Source: JBHIDQ01 sp046760155 (GTDB lineage: Bacteria; Chloroflexota; Dehalococcoidia; Dehalococcoidales; RBG-16-60-22). Taken from it: a stretch of DNA of 20,557 nucleotides. Below the pieces are notes generated by a model. That model was not told the origin of the DNA. It saw only the letters and a list, made by a program, of their open reading frames with translations, and searched no databases. The DNA is taken from contig JBHIDQ010000016.1 in NCBI GenBank assembly GCA_046760155.1, positions 1-20,557 on the forward strand. Reading direction: 5' to 3'. Position numbers and translations under genes: made by a program. Shown in pieces: positions 7,507 through 14,365 of this stretch (its first letter is position 1; each line of letters begins with the position of its first letter).

Positions 7507-8997
7507 ATGGAAACATTTTATTCGTTAAAACCGTTACTAGCCGTGCTGGTCTCACTGGTAGCCACGGTTTTAATCGTGATTCCAAACCAACGGCCGAACG
7601 TCAGGGAATCTTGGACGATACTGGCTGCCTTAGCAAAGTTTGCCATTGTGGTGTCGATGCTGCCCAGTGTGCTCCAAGGAGTATATCCAGCGATAACTTT
7701 AATCACTATTTCCCCGGGCATTTCCTTGGCGCTGAAGGTAGATTCCCTGGGCATTATCTTTGGGCTCTCGGCCTCACTGCTCTGGATTTTAACTTCCTTT
7801 TTTTCTATTGGCTATGTCCGTGGTGTTCCGGAACACAAGCAGACACGCTACTTTGCTAGCTTCGCTATTTGTCTTTCGGCGACAATGGGCATTGCCTTTG
7901 CCGCCAATCTCTTGACACTGGTTATCTTCTACGAAATCTTGACCATCGCCACTTATCCACTCGTCCTCCACAGAGAAACGCCAGATGCAATCTTTGGAGG
8001 ACGAAAGTATTTGGTTTACTTACTTACTGGAGGAGTTTTCCTTCTCTTCGCCCTGGCATTTACTTATCAAATCAATGGTTCGGTCGACTTCCAAGCCGGG
8101 GGAATTCTCTCGGCAGCAGTAGGCAGGAATAGCGTTATCATGCTGTCCATCCTGTTCCTGCTCAGTTTTGGGGTTAAGTCAGCGATTATGCCGCTGCATA
8201 GTTGGTTGCCGACAGCTATGGTGGCACCTACCCCGGTCAGTGCCTTGCTTCATGCCGTGGCGGTAGTGAAAGCCGGTGTCTTCGGATTTGCCCGGGCTAT
8301 CGGCTTTATTATCGGTCCTGAGCTGTTACACGAGAGTGGAGCGTCAGATTTTCTTGCTGCTCTTACTGCGGCCACCATATTAGTGGCTTCACTTATCGCC
8401 TTGCGCCAGGACAATTTGAAGGCGCGTCTCGCCTACTCCACAGTAGGCCATCTATCCTACATTGTTCTTGGATTAACCATGCTTTCACCCAGTGCCTGGA
8501 CCGGCAGTCTGCTCCATATTGCCTACCATGCTATGTTGAAAATTACCCTCTTCTTCTGTGCTGGGGCTATCTATGTTAAAACACACTGTGAAAATGTGAG
8601 TGAGCTGAACGGCATTGGCCGGCAGATGCCAATTACGATGGGCGCTTTTGCCTTAGCCTCACTGGGACTGGCCGGGGTACCCCCGGTCAACGGATTCATC
8701 AGTAAGTGGTATCTGGTTCAGGGAACGCTAGATGTAGGGCAAATAGTTTTCGCTGCTACTTTTCTTCTCAGCGGTCTCCTTAATGCCGGTTACTTGTTTT
8801 CTATCGTCATCCGTGCCTTTTTCATCCGCTCGGATAAATTCACTAAATTCGGCGAGGCATCACCATTAATGGTCGTACCTCTGGCACTGACCGCCATTTT
8901 TTCGCTTTTAATGGGACTCTTTCCAACTCAATTCCCTAACCTTTTCCAGCTGGCTTCTCAAGTTGCCAGCAGCGTTCTCAGTGGAGGTGGGCTATGA
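7507..8997 (+). CDS. NuoL/MrpA-like antiporter subunit, without MrpA C-terminal modules
   Basis: This 496-residue polytopic membrane protein belongs to the NuoL/M/N antiporter family. The motif HSWLPTAMVAPTPVSALLHA (231-250) is of the NuoL/MrpA type rather than the MnhD type. Channel residues are intact: Glu143 in helix 5 (IFYEI), Lys224 in helix 7 (FGVKSAIMPLHSW), Lys255 in helix 8 (AVVKAG), Lys305 and Lys345 (HAMLK). It lacks the MrpA C-terminal segments, which are encoded separately upstream as the MbhD- and MbhE-like proteins. It could therefore be the N-terminal part of a split MrpA. Sequence alone cannot exclude an MnhD paralogue. The next gene overlaps its stop (ATGA). Confidence 0.85.
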   Translation: METFYSLKPLLAVLVSLVATVLIVIPNQRPNVRESWTILAALAKFAIVVSMLPSVLQGVYPAITLITISPGISLALKVDSLGIIFGLSASLLWILTSFFSIGYVRGVPEHKQTRYFASFAICLSATMGIAFAANLLTLVIFYEILTIATYPLVLHRETPDAIFGGRKYLVYLLTGGVFLLFALAFTYQINGSVDFQAGGILSAAVGRNSVIMLSILFLLSFGVKSAIMPLHSWLPTAMVAPTPVSALLHAVAVVKAGVFGFARAIGFIIGPELLHESGASDFLAALTAATILVASLIALRQDNLKARLAYSTVGHLSYIVLGLTMLSPSAWTGSLLHIAYHAMLKITLFFCAGAIYVKTHCENVSELNGIGRQMPITMGAFALASLGLAGVPPVNGFISKWYLVQGTLDVGQIVFAATFLLSGLLNAGYLFSIVIRAFFIRSDKFTKFGEASPLMVVPLALTAIFSLLMGLFPTQFPNLFQLASQVASSVLSGGGL

Positions 8998-9224
8998 AGC
9001 GCACCTGGCTCTTGGTTTCTATAACCTTACTCATCCTTTTTATTCTGCTTGACCTTTTCTTGGTGAGCGGGCATGTTGAATTTCCTTGGTCTCGTCTTGC
9101 GGGGTTCTTTTCTCTTTTTGGATTTCTCGGCTGTTTGTTAATCATTGTCTTGGCTAAGCTCCTCGGCCATTACTGGCTGCAACGTAAGGAGAACTACTAC
9201 GATAGAGATGATGACCGTGAGTAA
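8994..9224 (+). CDS. Small two-helix membrane protein of the antiporter operon
   Basis: This 76-residue protein has two predicted membrane helices (about 6-26 and 34-58) and a strongly charged cytoplasmic-looking tail, QRKENYYDRDDDRE. The ATG overlaps the preceding stop (ATGA) and GGAGGTGG lies just upstream, so it is very likely translated. It overlaps the next antiporter gene by 17 nt. I do not recognise a named family. The position, wedged between two large antiporter subunits, suggests an accessory or assembly subunit, which is inference. Confidence 0.8.
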   Translation: MKRTWLLVSITLLILFILLDLFLVSGHVEFPWSRLAGFFSLFGFLGCLLIIVLAKLLGHYWLQRKENYYDRDDDRE

Positions 9225-10968
9225 TTTCCCACTAGCGTTTATTTATATGCTCGGGGCCGTCCTACTACCGATGCTCCCCCGTCAGGTACGAGCCTCCGCA
9301 TGTTTAGTATTTTCAGCAGTAGCCTTTCTCTTCCTGCTGCAGCTGGAAACGGGAGCCAGCCTGACCGCGCCCTTTCTTAACTACGAATTGGTGCTGTGCC
9401 GGGTAGATAGGTTAAGTCTTGCCTTTGGCTATGTCTTTGTCATCATGGGCTTCTTGGGTGGTCTCTATGGTTTTCACGTGAAAGACTTGCTGCAGCAAGT
9501 AGCATCTCTACTCTATGTCGGTGGTTCATTGGGAGTGGTCTTTGCCGGTGACCTGTTCACCTTATTTGTCTTCTGGGAGATAATGACGATATCCTCGGTC
9601 TGTCTCATCTGGGCACGGCGCATACCGCAGTCCAGTCAGGCAGGGATGCGTTATTTCATCGTTCATCTGTTTGGTGGTAGTGTTCTTATGGCCGGAATTC
9701 TCTGGCATTTGGGAGAGACAGGGTCGATATTATTTAACCACTTTGAAGGCGGGATTGCCTCATATCTCATCCTTTTTGCCTTTACCCTTAATGCTGCGGT
9801 CCCACCACTTAACGGCTGGTTGCCTGACGCTTATCCTGAAGGGACGGTTGCCGGTAGCGTCTTTCTCAGTGCTTTCACCACCAAGGTGGCAGTCTATGCA
9901 CTGGCTCGTGGTTTTGCTGGTCTGGAGCTGCTGATGTGGGCCGGGGCTATCATGGCGGTATATGGTGTGGTCTTTGCCTTTCTGGCCAACGATGGCCGGC
10001 GGCTCCTTGCTTATCACATTATCAGTCAGGTTGGCTATATGGTCACCGGTGTCGGAATAGGTGGTAGGATGGGGATTAACGGTGCTACCGCCCATGCCTT
10101 TGCCCATATTCTCTACAAGGGCTTGCTGTTCATGGGGATGGGTACTGTTCTCTATGCCACCGGTCGGAACAAGATGACGGAACTCGGCGGACTAGTCCGT
10201 TCAATGTGGCCTACCCTGATATTTTTCATGGTCGGCGCTTTCTCTATCTCTGGAGTGCCACTCTTTAGTGGTTTCGTGAGCAAGTCCATGGTAATCTATG
10301 CCGCTGAACTTGACCATCAGGGAGTGATAGTTCTGCTGTTGAACCTGGCTTCCATCGGTACTTTTCTCTCCATCGGTTTAAAACTTCCCTATTTTACCTG
10401 GTTTAGCACTGACCGCTCACTCAAACCGGAACCCATTCCCTTGGGCATGTATCTGGGCATGGGGCTAACTTCGGCAATATGCATTGCCATCGGGGTCTAT
10501 CCGGCATTACTCTATAACCTTTTACCCTTTGAGGTTCATTACCAGCCGTATACTGCTTCTCACTTAATAGAAACCATGCAGCTTCTAATTTTTACTGGAC
10601 TTGCCTTCTGGCTGGTAATGAAAAAAATTCATGCCGAGGCGACTATTACCTTGGACACCGATTGGGTCTACCGAAGACCGTCTCGCTTGGCTTTCAAAGT
10701 ATTCAGTGTCTGGGTGACTCAGTTATTTGAAGCGGTGGAAGAGCTGTCAATTCGCTTTGCCCGATTTAGCGTTAAATTTGGTGCCAATCCTCCGGGTTAT
10801 CTTATTGAGACGATTAGAACCGTTAGGTATGTTTTCTTCCGTGTTCGAAAACCAACCCCTGAACCTTCAGTCTTCAGTCCTGACCGTTACCGAATTTCAC
10901 TCGGAATCATGGTGCTGGTGGTGCTATTCTGCCTTATTATTCTGCTTGCTTGGGACTTCTTATTCTAA
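9208..10968 (+). CDS. Divergent MnhD-like antiporter subunit, second copy
   Basis: This protein of about 586 residues belongs to the NuoL/M/N antiporter family with an extended C-terminus. Helix-5 Glu124 (FTLFVFWEI), helix-8 Lys226 (FTTKVAVYAL) and helix-12 Lys304 (ILYKG) are present. The helix-7 motif is changed: TLNAAVPPLNGWLPDAY has Asn195 where lysine is usual and Asn202 where histidine is usual. After the antiporter domain comes a cytoplasmic stretch with DTDWVYRR (483-490) and a final helix near 564-584. The frame is open back to 9145, but that would overlap the small upstream gene by 80 nt. I prefer the ATG at 9208 (ATG 9211 and GTG 9217 also fit); no well-placed ribosome site decides it. 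It closes the operon. Confidence 0.87.
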   Translation: MMTVSNFPLAFIYMLGAVLLPMLPRQVRASACLVFSAVAFLFLLQLETGASLTAPFLNYELVLCRVDRLSLAFGYVFVIMGFLGGLYGFHVKDLLQQVASLLYVGGSLGVVFAGDLFTLFVFWEIMTISSVCLIWARRIPQSSQAGMRYFIVHLFGGSVLMAGILWHLGETGSILFNHFEGGIASYLILFAFTLNAAVPPLNGWLPDAYPEGTVAGSVFLSAFTTKVAVYALARGFAGLELLMWAGAIMAVYGVVFAFLANDGRRLLAYHIISQVGYMVTGVGIGGRMGINGATAHAFAHILYKGLLFMGMGTVLYATGRNKMTELGGLVRSMWPTLIFFMVGAFSISGVPLFSGFVSKSMVIYAAELDHQGVIVLLLNLASIGTFLSIGLKLPYFTWFSTDRSLKPEPIPLGMYLGMGLTSAICIAIGVYPALLYNLLPFEVHYQPYTASHLIETMQLLIFTGLAFWLVMKKIHAEATITLDTDWVYRRPSRLAFKVFSVWVTQLFEAVEELSIRFARFSVKFGANPPGYLIETIRTVRYVFFRVRKPTPEPSVFSPDRYRISLGIMVLVVLFCLIILLAWDFLF

Positions 10969-10984
10969 ATGGCTGAATTTGCAG

Positions 10985-11971
10985 TTAAGCTAGGGTGAAA
11001 CTGAAGTAAGCACCAAGGAAAAAGAGTAAAATCACAATCACGTTCCAATAACTCAGCCGGAGAAATCTTCTTGACTTGAAACTAAGCCCGGCAATAAAGG
11101 CTATCGTCATTAGAATGACGGTGGAGGCAGTAACCAGGTGACTTTCTGAGACTGCTGCCAGAACCGGACCCTTCAGATAAAGCAGGTCATCAATCGAGAT
11201 AATCGTTAGATTAAACAGGTTACTACCGATCATATTGGCCACTGCTAAATCATTGGCCCCAATTCTCATCGCCGCGAACGAAACGGTGATTTCTGGCAAG
11301 GTGGTGGTAAAGGCAAGAAAAAGACTCCCGACAAAGCTTTGCCCCCACCCATAAACTCGAGCTATCTCATCCCCGATAAAGGCTAGCCAGATGCCAGCAC
11401 CGATGATAAAAGCCGCTGAGATAACGAAGTAGAGATAGGCTCTCCCGGTAGATTTTTCACTGTAGACCAATCCAACTTCCTGAAGGGCAGGTTGACGCTG
11501 TGCGAAAAGAAAGATTAGCCTGATAAAAACAAGGTACAAAAGGACGATGACTGGCGTATACCAACCTATCCAGCCTATATCCATGGGGTGAAATCGGCTG
11601 CTAATAAAGATGAAAATGGCGACTAACAGAACCAGGAGCAAACTAAACACCCCGGTCAGTCGATGAGTTTGTGCCACGACGGTCAAAAGTGAGCCATTAC
11701 GGTGGGCAAGATCCAGTAGTGCAAGATTAAACATGTTGAACATATTAGCGCCGAGAAGGTCACCGATGGTAAGGTCGGGTGCATCAACCAGCCTTATGGC
11801 ACTCACTCCATTGAAAAGTTCCGGTAGTGAGGTAACCATGGCGATGACGACTAGTCCTATCCATACGCCACCGAGCCCAGTCTTCTCGGCAATGATATCC
11901 CCATACTTGGCTACCTTCTTACCAGAGAAGAAAATGATTAGCAAGCAGAGAATAAACTTAACCCAGACCAA
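10985..11971 (-). CDS. Sodium/calcium exchanger family protein (CaCA)
   Basis: This 328-residue membrane protein has the two inverted alpha-repeats of the cation/Ca2+ exchanger superfamily. Repeat one has TSLPE (47-51) and GANMFN (74-79). Repeat two has TTLPE (223-227) and GSNLFN (249-254). The glutamates in these motifs bind the cations. The family usually exchanges Ca2+ for Na+ or H+; which applies cannot be read from the sequence. The start is TTG at 11971, supported by AGGAGA 7 nt upstream and by a promoter just before it. The gene converges on the antiporter operon with only 16 nt between stops. Its neighbour could supply or use the same Na+ gradient, but that is inference. Confidence 0.9.
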   Translation of the reverse strand: MVWVKFILCLLIIFFSGKKVAKYGDIIAEKTGLGGVWIGLVVIAMVTSLPELFNGVSAIRLVDAPDLTIGDLLGANMFNMFNLALLDLAHRNGSLLTVVAQTHRLTGVFSLLLVLLVAIFIFISSRFHPMDIGWIGWYTPVIVLLYLVFIRLIFLFAQRQPALQEVGLVYSEKSTGRAYLYFVISAAFIIGAGIWLAFIGDEIARVYGWGQSFVGSLFLAFTTTLPEITVSFAAMRIGANDLAVANMIGSNLFNLTIISIDDLLYLKGPVLAAVSESHLVTASTVILMTIAFIAGLSFKSRRFLRLSYWNVIVILLFFLGAYFSFTLA

Positions 11972-11994
11972 TAAATGTCTCCTTTGCCTAAATC

Positions 11995-12023
11995 ACTTTA
12001 TTGACACTTGACGGAAATGTCAA
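11995..12023 (-). promoter_or_regulatory. Predicted promoter of the exchanger gene
   Basis: On the minus strand a perfect TTGACA (12023-12018), a 17-nt spacer and TAAAGT (12000-11995) give a good promoter. Transcription would start near 11988, about 17 nt before the TTG start, with the ribosome site between. Confidence 0.55.
12008..12023. promoter_or_regulatory. TTGAC-N6-GTCAA inverted repeat, possible operator
   Basis: A 16-bp inverted repeat with perfect 5-bp arms overlaps the exchanger -35 and ends 3 nt before the -35 of the divergent plus-strand promoter. A further TTGAC half-site in direct orientation lies at 12001-12005. A regulator bound here could act on both directions. No regulator gene is visible in the window. 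Confidence 0.35.
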
Positions 12024-12026
12024 CAC

Positions 12027-12056
12027 TTGCTTTATCTTATAAAGGGTGGTTATAAT
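12027..12056 (+). promoter_or_regulatory. Predicted promoter upstream of tRNA-Arg and the oxidoreductase genes
   Basis: TTGCTT (12027-12032), an 18-nt spacer and a perfect TATAAT (12051-12056). It diverges from the exchanger promoter. Its transcript would carry about 140 nt of unassigned sequence before tRNA-Arg. Confidence 0.55.
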
Positions 12057-12168
12057 ATTTCGGCGATTCGGAAGCAGATTGAATCTATTAGCTTGGATGG
12101 TATCTTGCTTTTAATGCCAGTGACAATCGGAACAATAGCATTCTTTTCTCTTATCATTTTCTCTTTCC

Positions 12169-12197
12169 TTGTCCTTTCTCTAGTCGAGAGGTATAAT
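12169..12197 (+). promoter_or_regulatory. Predicted tRNA-Arg promoter
   Basis: TTGTCC (12169-12174), a 17-nt spacer and a perfect TATAAT (12192-12197) end nine bases before the first base of tRNA-Arg. The same transcript could continue into the oxidoreductase genes. Confidence 0.6.
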
Positions 12198-12206
12198 GAA
12201 ATTGTG

Positions 12207-12279
12207 GCCCCTGTAGCTCAGGTGGATAGAGCACCAGCCTCCGGAGCTGGGTGCGAGCGTTCAAGTCGCTCCAGGGGCA
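12207..12279 (+). tRNA. tRNA-Arg (anticodon CCG)
   Basis: A 73-nt cloverleaf: acceptor GCCCCTG/CAGGGGC, D stem GCTC/GAGC, anticodon stem CCAGC/GCTGG with loop CTCCGGA (anticodon CCG, codon CGG), T stem GAGCG/CGCTC with loop TTCAAGT, discriminator A. CCA is not encoded, unlike the other three tRNAs here. It lies 23 nt before the gamma subunit gene of the oxidoreductase. Confidence 0.95.
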
Positions 12280-12302
12280 CTTTAGTGTAGTCAGAAATCA
12301 GG

Positions 12303-12863
12303 ATGACGAGCAAACTTATTGAGATTAGGTGGCACGGTCGCGGTGGTCAGGGGGCGGTTACCTCGGCAGAATTGGTCGCCCAGGCTGCCATCAATGAAGG
12401 CAAGTATGCTCAAGCCTTCCCCAGCTTTTCTCCAGAGAGAAGAGGTGCTCCTGTCCTCGCCTTTAATCGGATAAATCCTGATGAGCCCATCCGAACCAGA
12501 GCTGAAGTTGACCAACCAGATGTGGTGATTATACTTGATTCCACTTTGCTGTCAATTCTAGACGCTACCTCAGGGCTGAAAAAGAATGGCACCGTTATCA
12601 TTAACACTAGAAAATCAGCCAAGGAAGTCAGGTCTGAGATCGGTATTAGCGGCCGACTGGCCATTGTCGATGCCACTGGGATTGCCCAGGAGTCTGGAGT
12701 CCCGGCGGTAAACACAACCATGATTGGTGCTTTGATCAAGGCGACCAATGTCATCACGCTGAAATCAATGAAGGAGCCGTTGGAAAAGCGTTTCGGCAGA
12801 GTCGCGGAACGGAATCTTAAAGCTATGGAAAGAGCTTATCAAGAAACCATAATGGGAGAGTAG
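12303..12863 (+). CDS. porC: Pyruvate/2-oxoacid:ferredoxin oxidoreductase, gamma subunit
   Basis: This 186-residue protein is the gamma (domain III) subunit of a four-subunit 2-oxoacid:ferredoxin oxidoreductase, which cleaves a 2-oxoacid with CoA to acyl-CoA, CO2 and reduced ferredoxin. The N-terminal GRGGQGAVTSAELVAQAA and the downstream RRGAPVLAFNRI stretch are typical. The first of four genes in gamma-delta-alpha-beta order, it starts 23 nt after tRNA-Arg, so it probably shares that transcript. The ribosome site is poor (CAGG adjacent to the ATG). Pyruvate is the likely substrate, but the closely related 2-oxoisovalerate or 2-oxoglutarate enzymes cannot be excluded from this subunit. Confidence 0.92.
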   Translation: MTSKLIEIRWHGRGGQGAVTSAELVAQAAINEGKYAQAFPSFSPERRGAPVLAFNRINPDEPIRTRAEVDQPDVVIILDSTLLSILDATSGLKKNGTVIINTRKSAKEVRSEIGISGRLAIVDATGIAQESGVPAVNTTMIGALIKATNVITLKSMKEPLEKRFGRVAERNLKAMERAYQETIMGE

Positions 12864-12869
12864 TAGTAA

Positions 12870-13190
12870 ATGGCGAAAGCAAAAGTTAAACCTAAAGCTA
12901 AGAAAGCAGAAGACGAATTAAGCTGGAAAGATATCGAAATTGGCTGTTTCATCACTGAGCCGGGTAGTGCTACTCAATTTAGGACCGGAGACTGGAAGTC
13001 TCGAAGACCAGTTGTAGACCTGAGCAAATGCAACAAATGCACTCTCTGTTATTACTTTTGCCCTGAAGGATGTATTGTCAAGACCCCGGAAGGCTACTAT
13101 GAACCTGATTTATTTTATTGCAAAGGATGTGGTATTTGTGCTGAGGAGTGCCCTAAAGACGCCATAACCATGGTCGAGGAGGAGAAATAA
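12870..13190 (+). CDS. porD: Pyruvate/2-oxoacid:ferredoxin oxidoreductase, delta subunit (2x[4Fe-4S])
   Basis: This 106-residue ferredoxin-like subunit carries electrons from the TPP site to external ferredoxin. Two CxxCxxCxxxC motifs are seen at Cys54/57/60/64 and Cys84/87/90/94, each followed by Pro or Pro-like ferredoxin context, enough for two [4Fe-4S] clusters. The N-terminus is lysine-rich (residues 3-12). The gene starts 6 nt after the gamma stop, with GGGAG upstream. Its stop shares one base with the alpha start. Confidence 0.94.
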   Translation: MAKAKVKPKAKKAEDELSWKDIEIGCFITEPGSATQFRTGDWKSRRPVVDLSKCNKCTLCYYFCPEGCIVKTPEGYYEPDLFYCKGCGICAEECPKDAITMVEEEK

Positions 13191-14365
13191 TGGCGAAAAG
13201 GGAAGGATTAGAGGTTTCGGTAGCCGTTGCTGATGCAGTCAAATTAACCAACGCTGATGTGGTGGCAGCTTACCCAATAACACCACAGACTCACATTGTG
13301 GAACATCTGGCGGAATTGGTCGCCGATGGCGAGTTAAAAGCTGCCTATATTCCAGTTGAATCGGAGCATTCTGCGATGAGCGCTTGCCTTGGTGCCTCAG
13401 CCGTAGGTGCTCGGACCTTTACCGCAACTGCCAGTCAGGGATTGGAATTGATGCACGAGGTGTTATATGTTGCCTCATCTTTGCGGCTACCGATAGTTAT
13501 GGCCGTGGCCAACCGGGCTTTGTCAGCCCCAATCAGTATCTGGGGTGACCACTCTGATGCCATGGCGGTTCGGGATGCCGGCTGGATACAAATGTTTGTT
13601 GAGAATGGGCAGGAGGCAGTTGATAGTGTCATCTGTGCCTTCCGCATTGGTGAAGACAGGCGGGTTTTGTTGCCGGTGATGATTCACCTGGACGGGTTTT
13701 CACTAACCCATGTCATTGAGCCAATAATGCTTCCTGAACAGAGTGAAGTTGACCGGTTCCTCCCTCCCTATAATCCTCCCTTAACATTAGATCCCGAAAA
13801 ACCGGTAACTATGGGAGCTTTTGGTCCACCTTTTATCTATACCGAGGTAAAGTGGGCACAGGAAGTAAACTTGGAATCAGCGAAAGAAGTAATCCTTGAG
13901 TGTTGGCAAAACTTTGCTAAAACCTTTGGGCGACATTACTTACCAGTAGAGAGTTACCATAGTGAAGGAGCTAAAGTCCTCCTGCTGACGATGGGGAGTT
14001 ATAGTGAGACCGCCATGGTCGCCGTAGACAAGATGCGAGACGAAGGTAGGGAAGTGGGACTGCTAAAACTCCGCCTGTGGCGGCCCTTCCCCTTTGTTGA
14101 GCTTCGTCAAGCGGTTAAAAATGCCGAGGTTCTCATCGTATTGGATAGAGCTCTCTCCTTTGGTGGCCCGGGAGGACCGGTTTACTCTGAAGTTAAGGCA
14201 GCTTTATACAGTGAAGCTAAGAAACCGAAGGTAATTGGCTTTGTAGGTGGTCTAGGTGGTAGAGATATTTCCATGTCTGGCTTTGAGGAGATGATCAACC
14301 AAGGCATAAAAATCGCCCAGTCAGGAAGCAAGCGAGAATTTGAAATCTTTGGAGTGAGGGAATGA
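13190..14365 (+). CDS. porA: Pyruvate/2-oxoacid:ferredoxin oxidoreductase, alpha subunit
   Basis: This 391-residue protein holds the pyrimidine-binding domain for TPP and the transketolase C-terminal-like domain. YPITPQT at 28-34 and ESEHSA at 57-62 are the standard alpha-subunit motifs; the threonine of YPITP and the glutamate that activates TPP are present. DRALSFGGPGGPVYSEVKAA near the C-terminus is also typical. A strong GAGGAGGAG ribosome site precedes the ATG, which shares a base with the delta stop. The stop overlaps the beta start by four bases. The enzyme works in the cytoplasm. Confidence 0.95.
   Translation: MAKREGLEVSVAVADAVKLTNADVVAAYPITPQTHIVEHLAELVADGELKAAYIPVESEHSAMSACLGASAVGARTFTATASQGLELMHEVLYVASSLRLPIVMAVANRALSAPISIWGDHSDAMAVRDAGWIQMFVENGQEAVDSVICAFRIGEDRRVLLPVMIHLDGFSLTHVIEPIMLPEQSEVDRFLPPYNPPLTLDPEKPVTMGAFGPPFIYTEVKWAQEVNLESAKEVILECWQNFAKTFGRHYLPVESYHSEGAKVLLLTMGSYSETAMVAVDKMRDEGREVGLLKLRLWRPFPFVELRQAVKNAEVLIVLDRALSFGGPGGPVYSEVKAALYSEAKKPKVIGFVGGLGGRDISMSGFEEMINQGIKIAQSGSKREFEIFGVRE

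Noticed and set aside
9145..9207. Longer N-terminus of the last antiporter subunit
   Set aside because: It would overlap the small membrane protein by 80 nt and adds a non-hydrophobic, unfamily-like stretch.
12027..12290. 87-codon frame with a hydrophobic segment
   Set aside because: It begins on the TTG of a promoter -35 and runs through the whole tRNA-Arg gene; not a believable gene as it stands.
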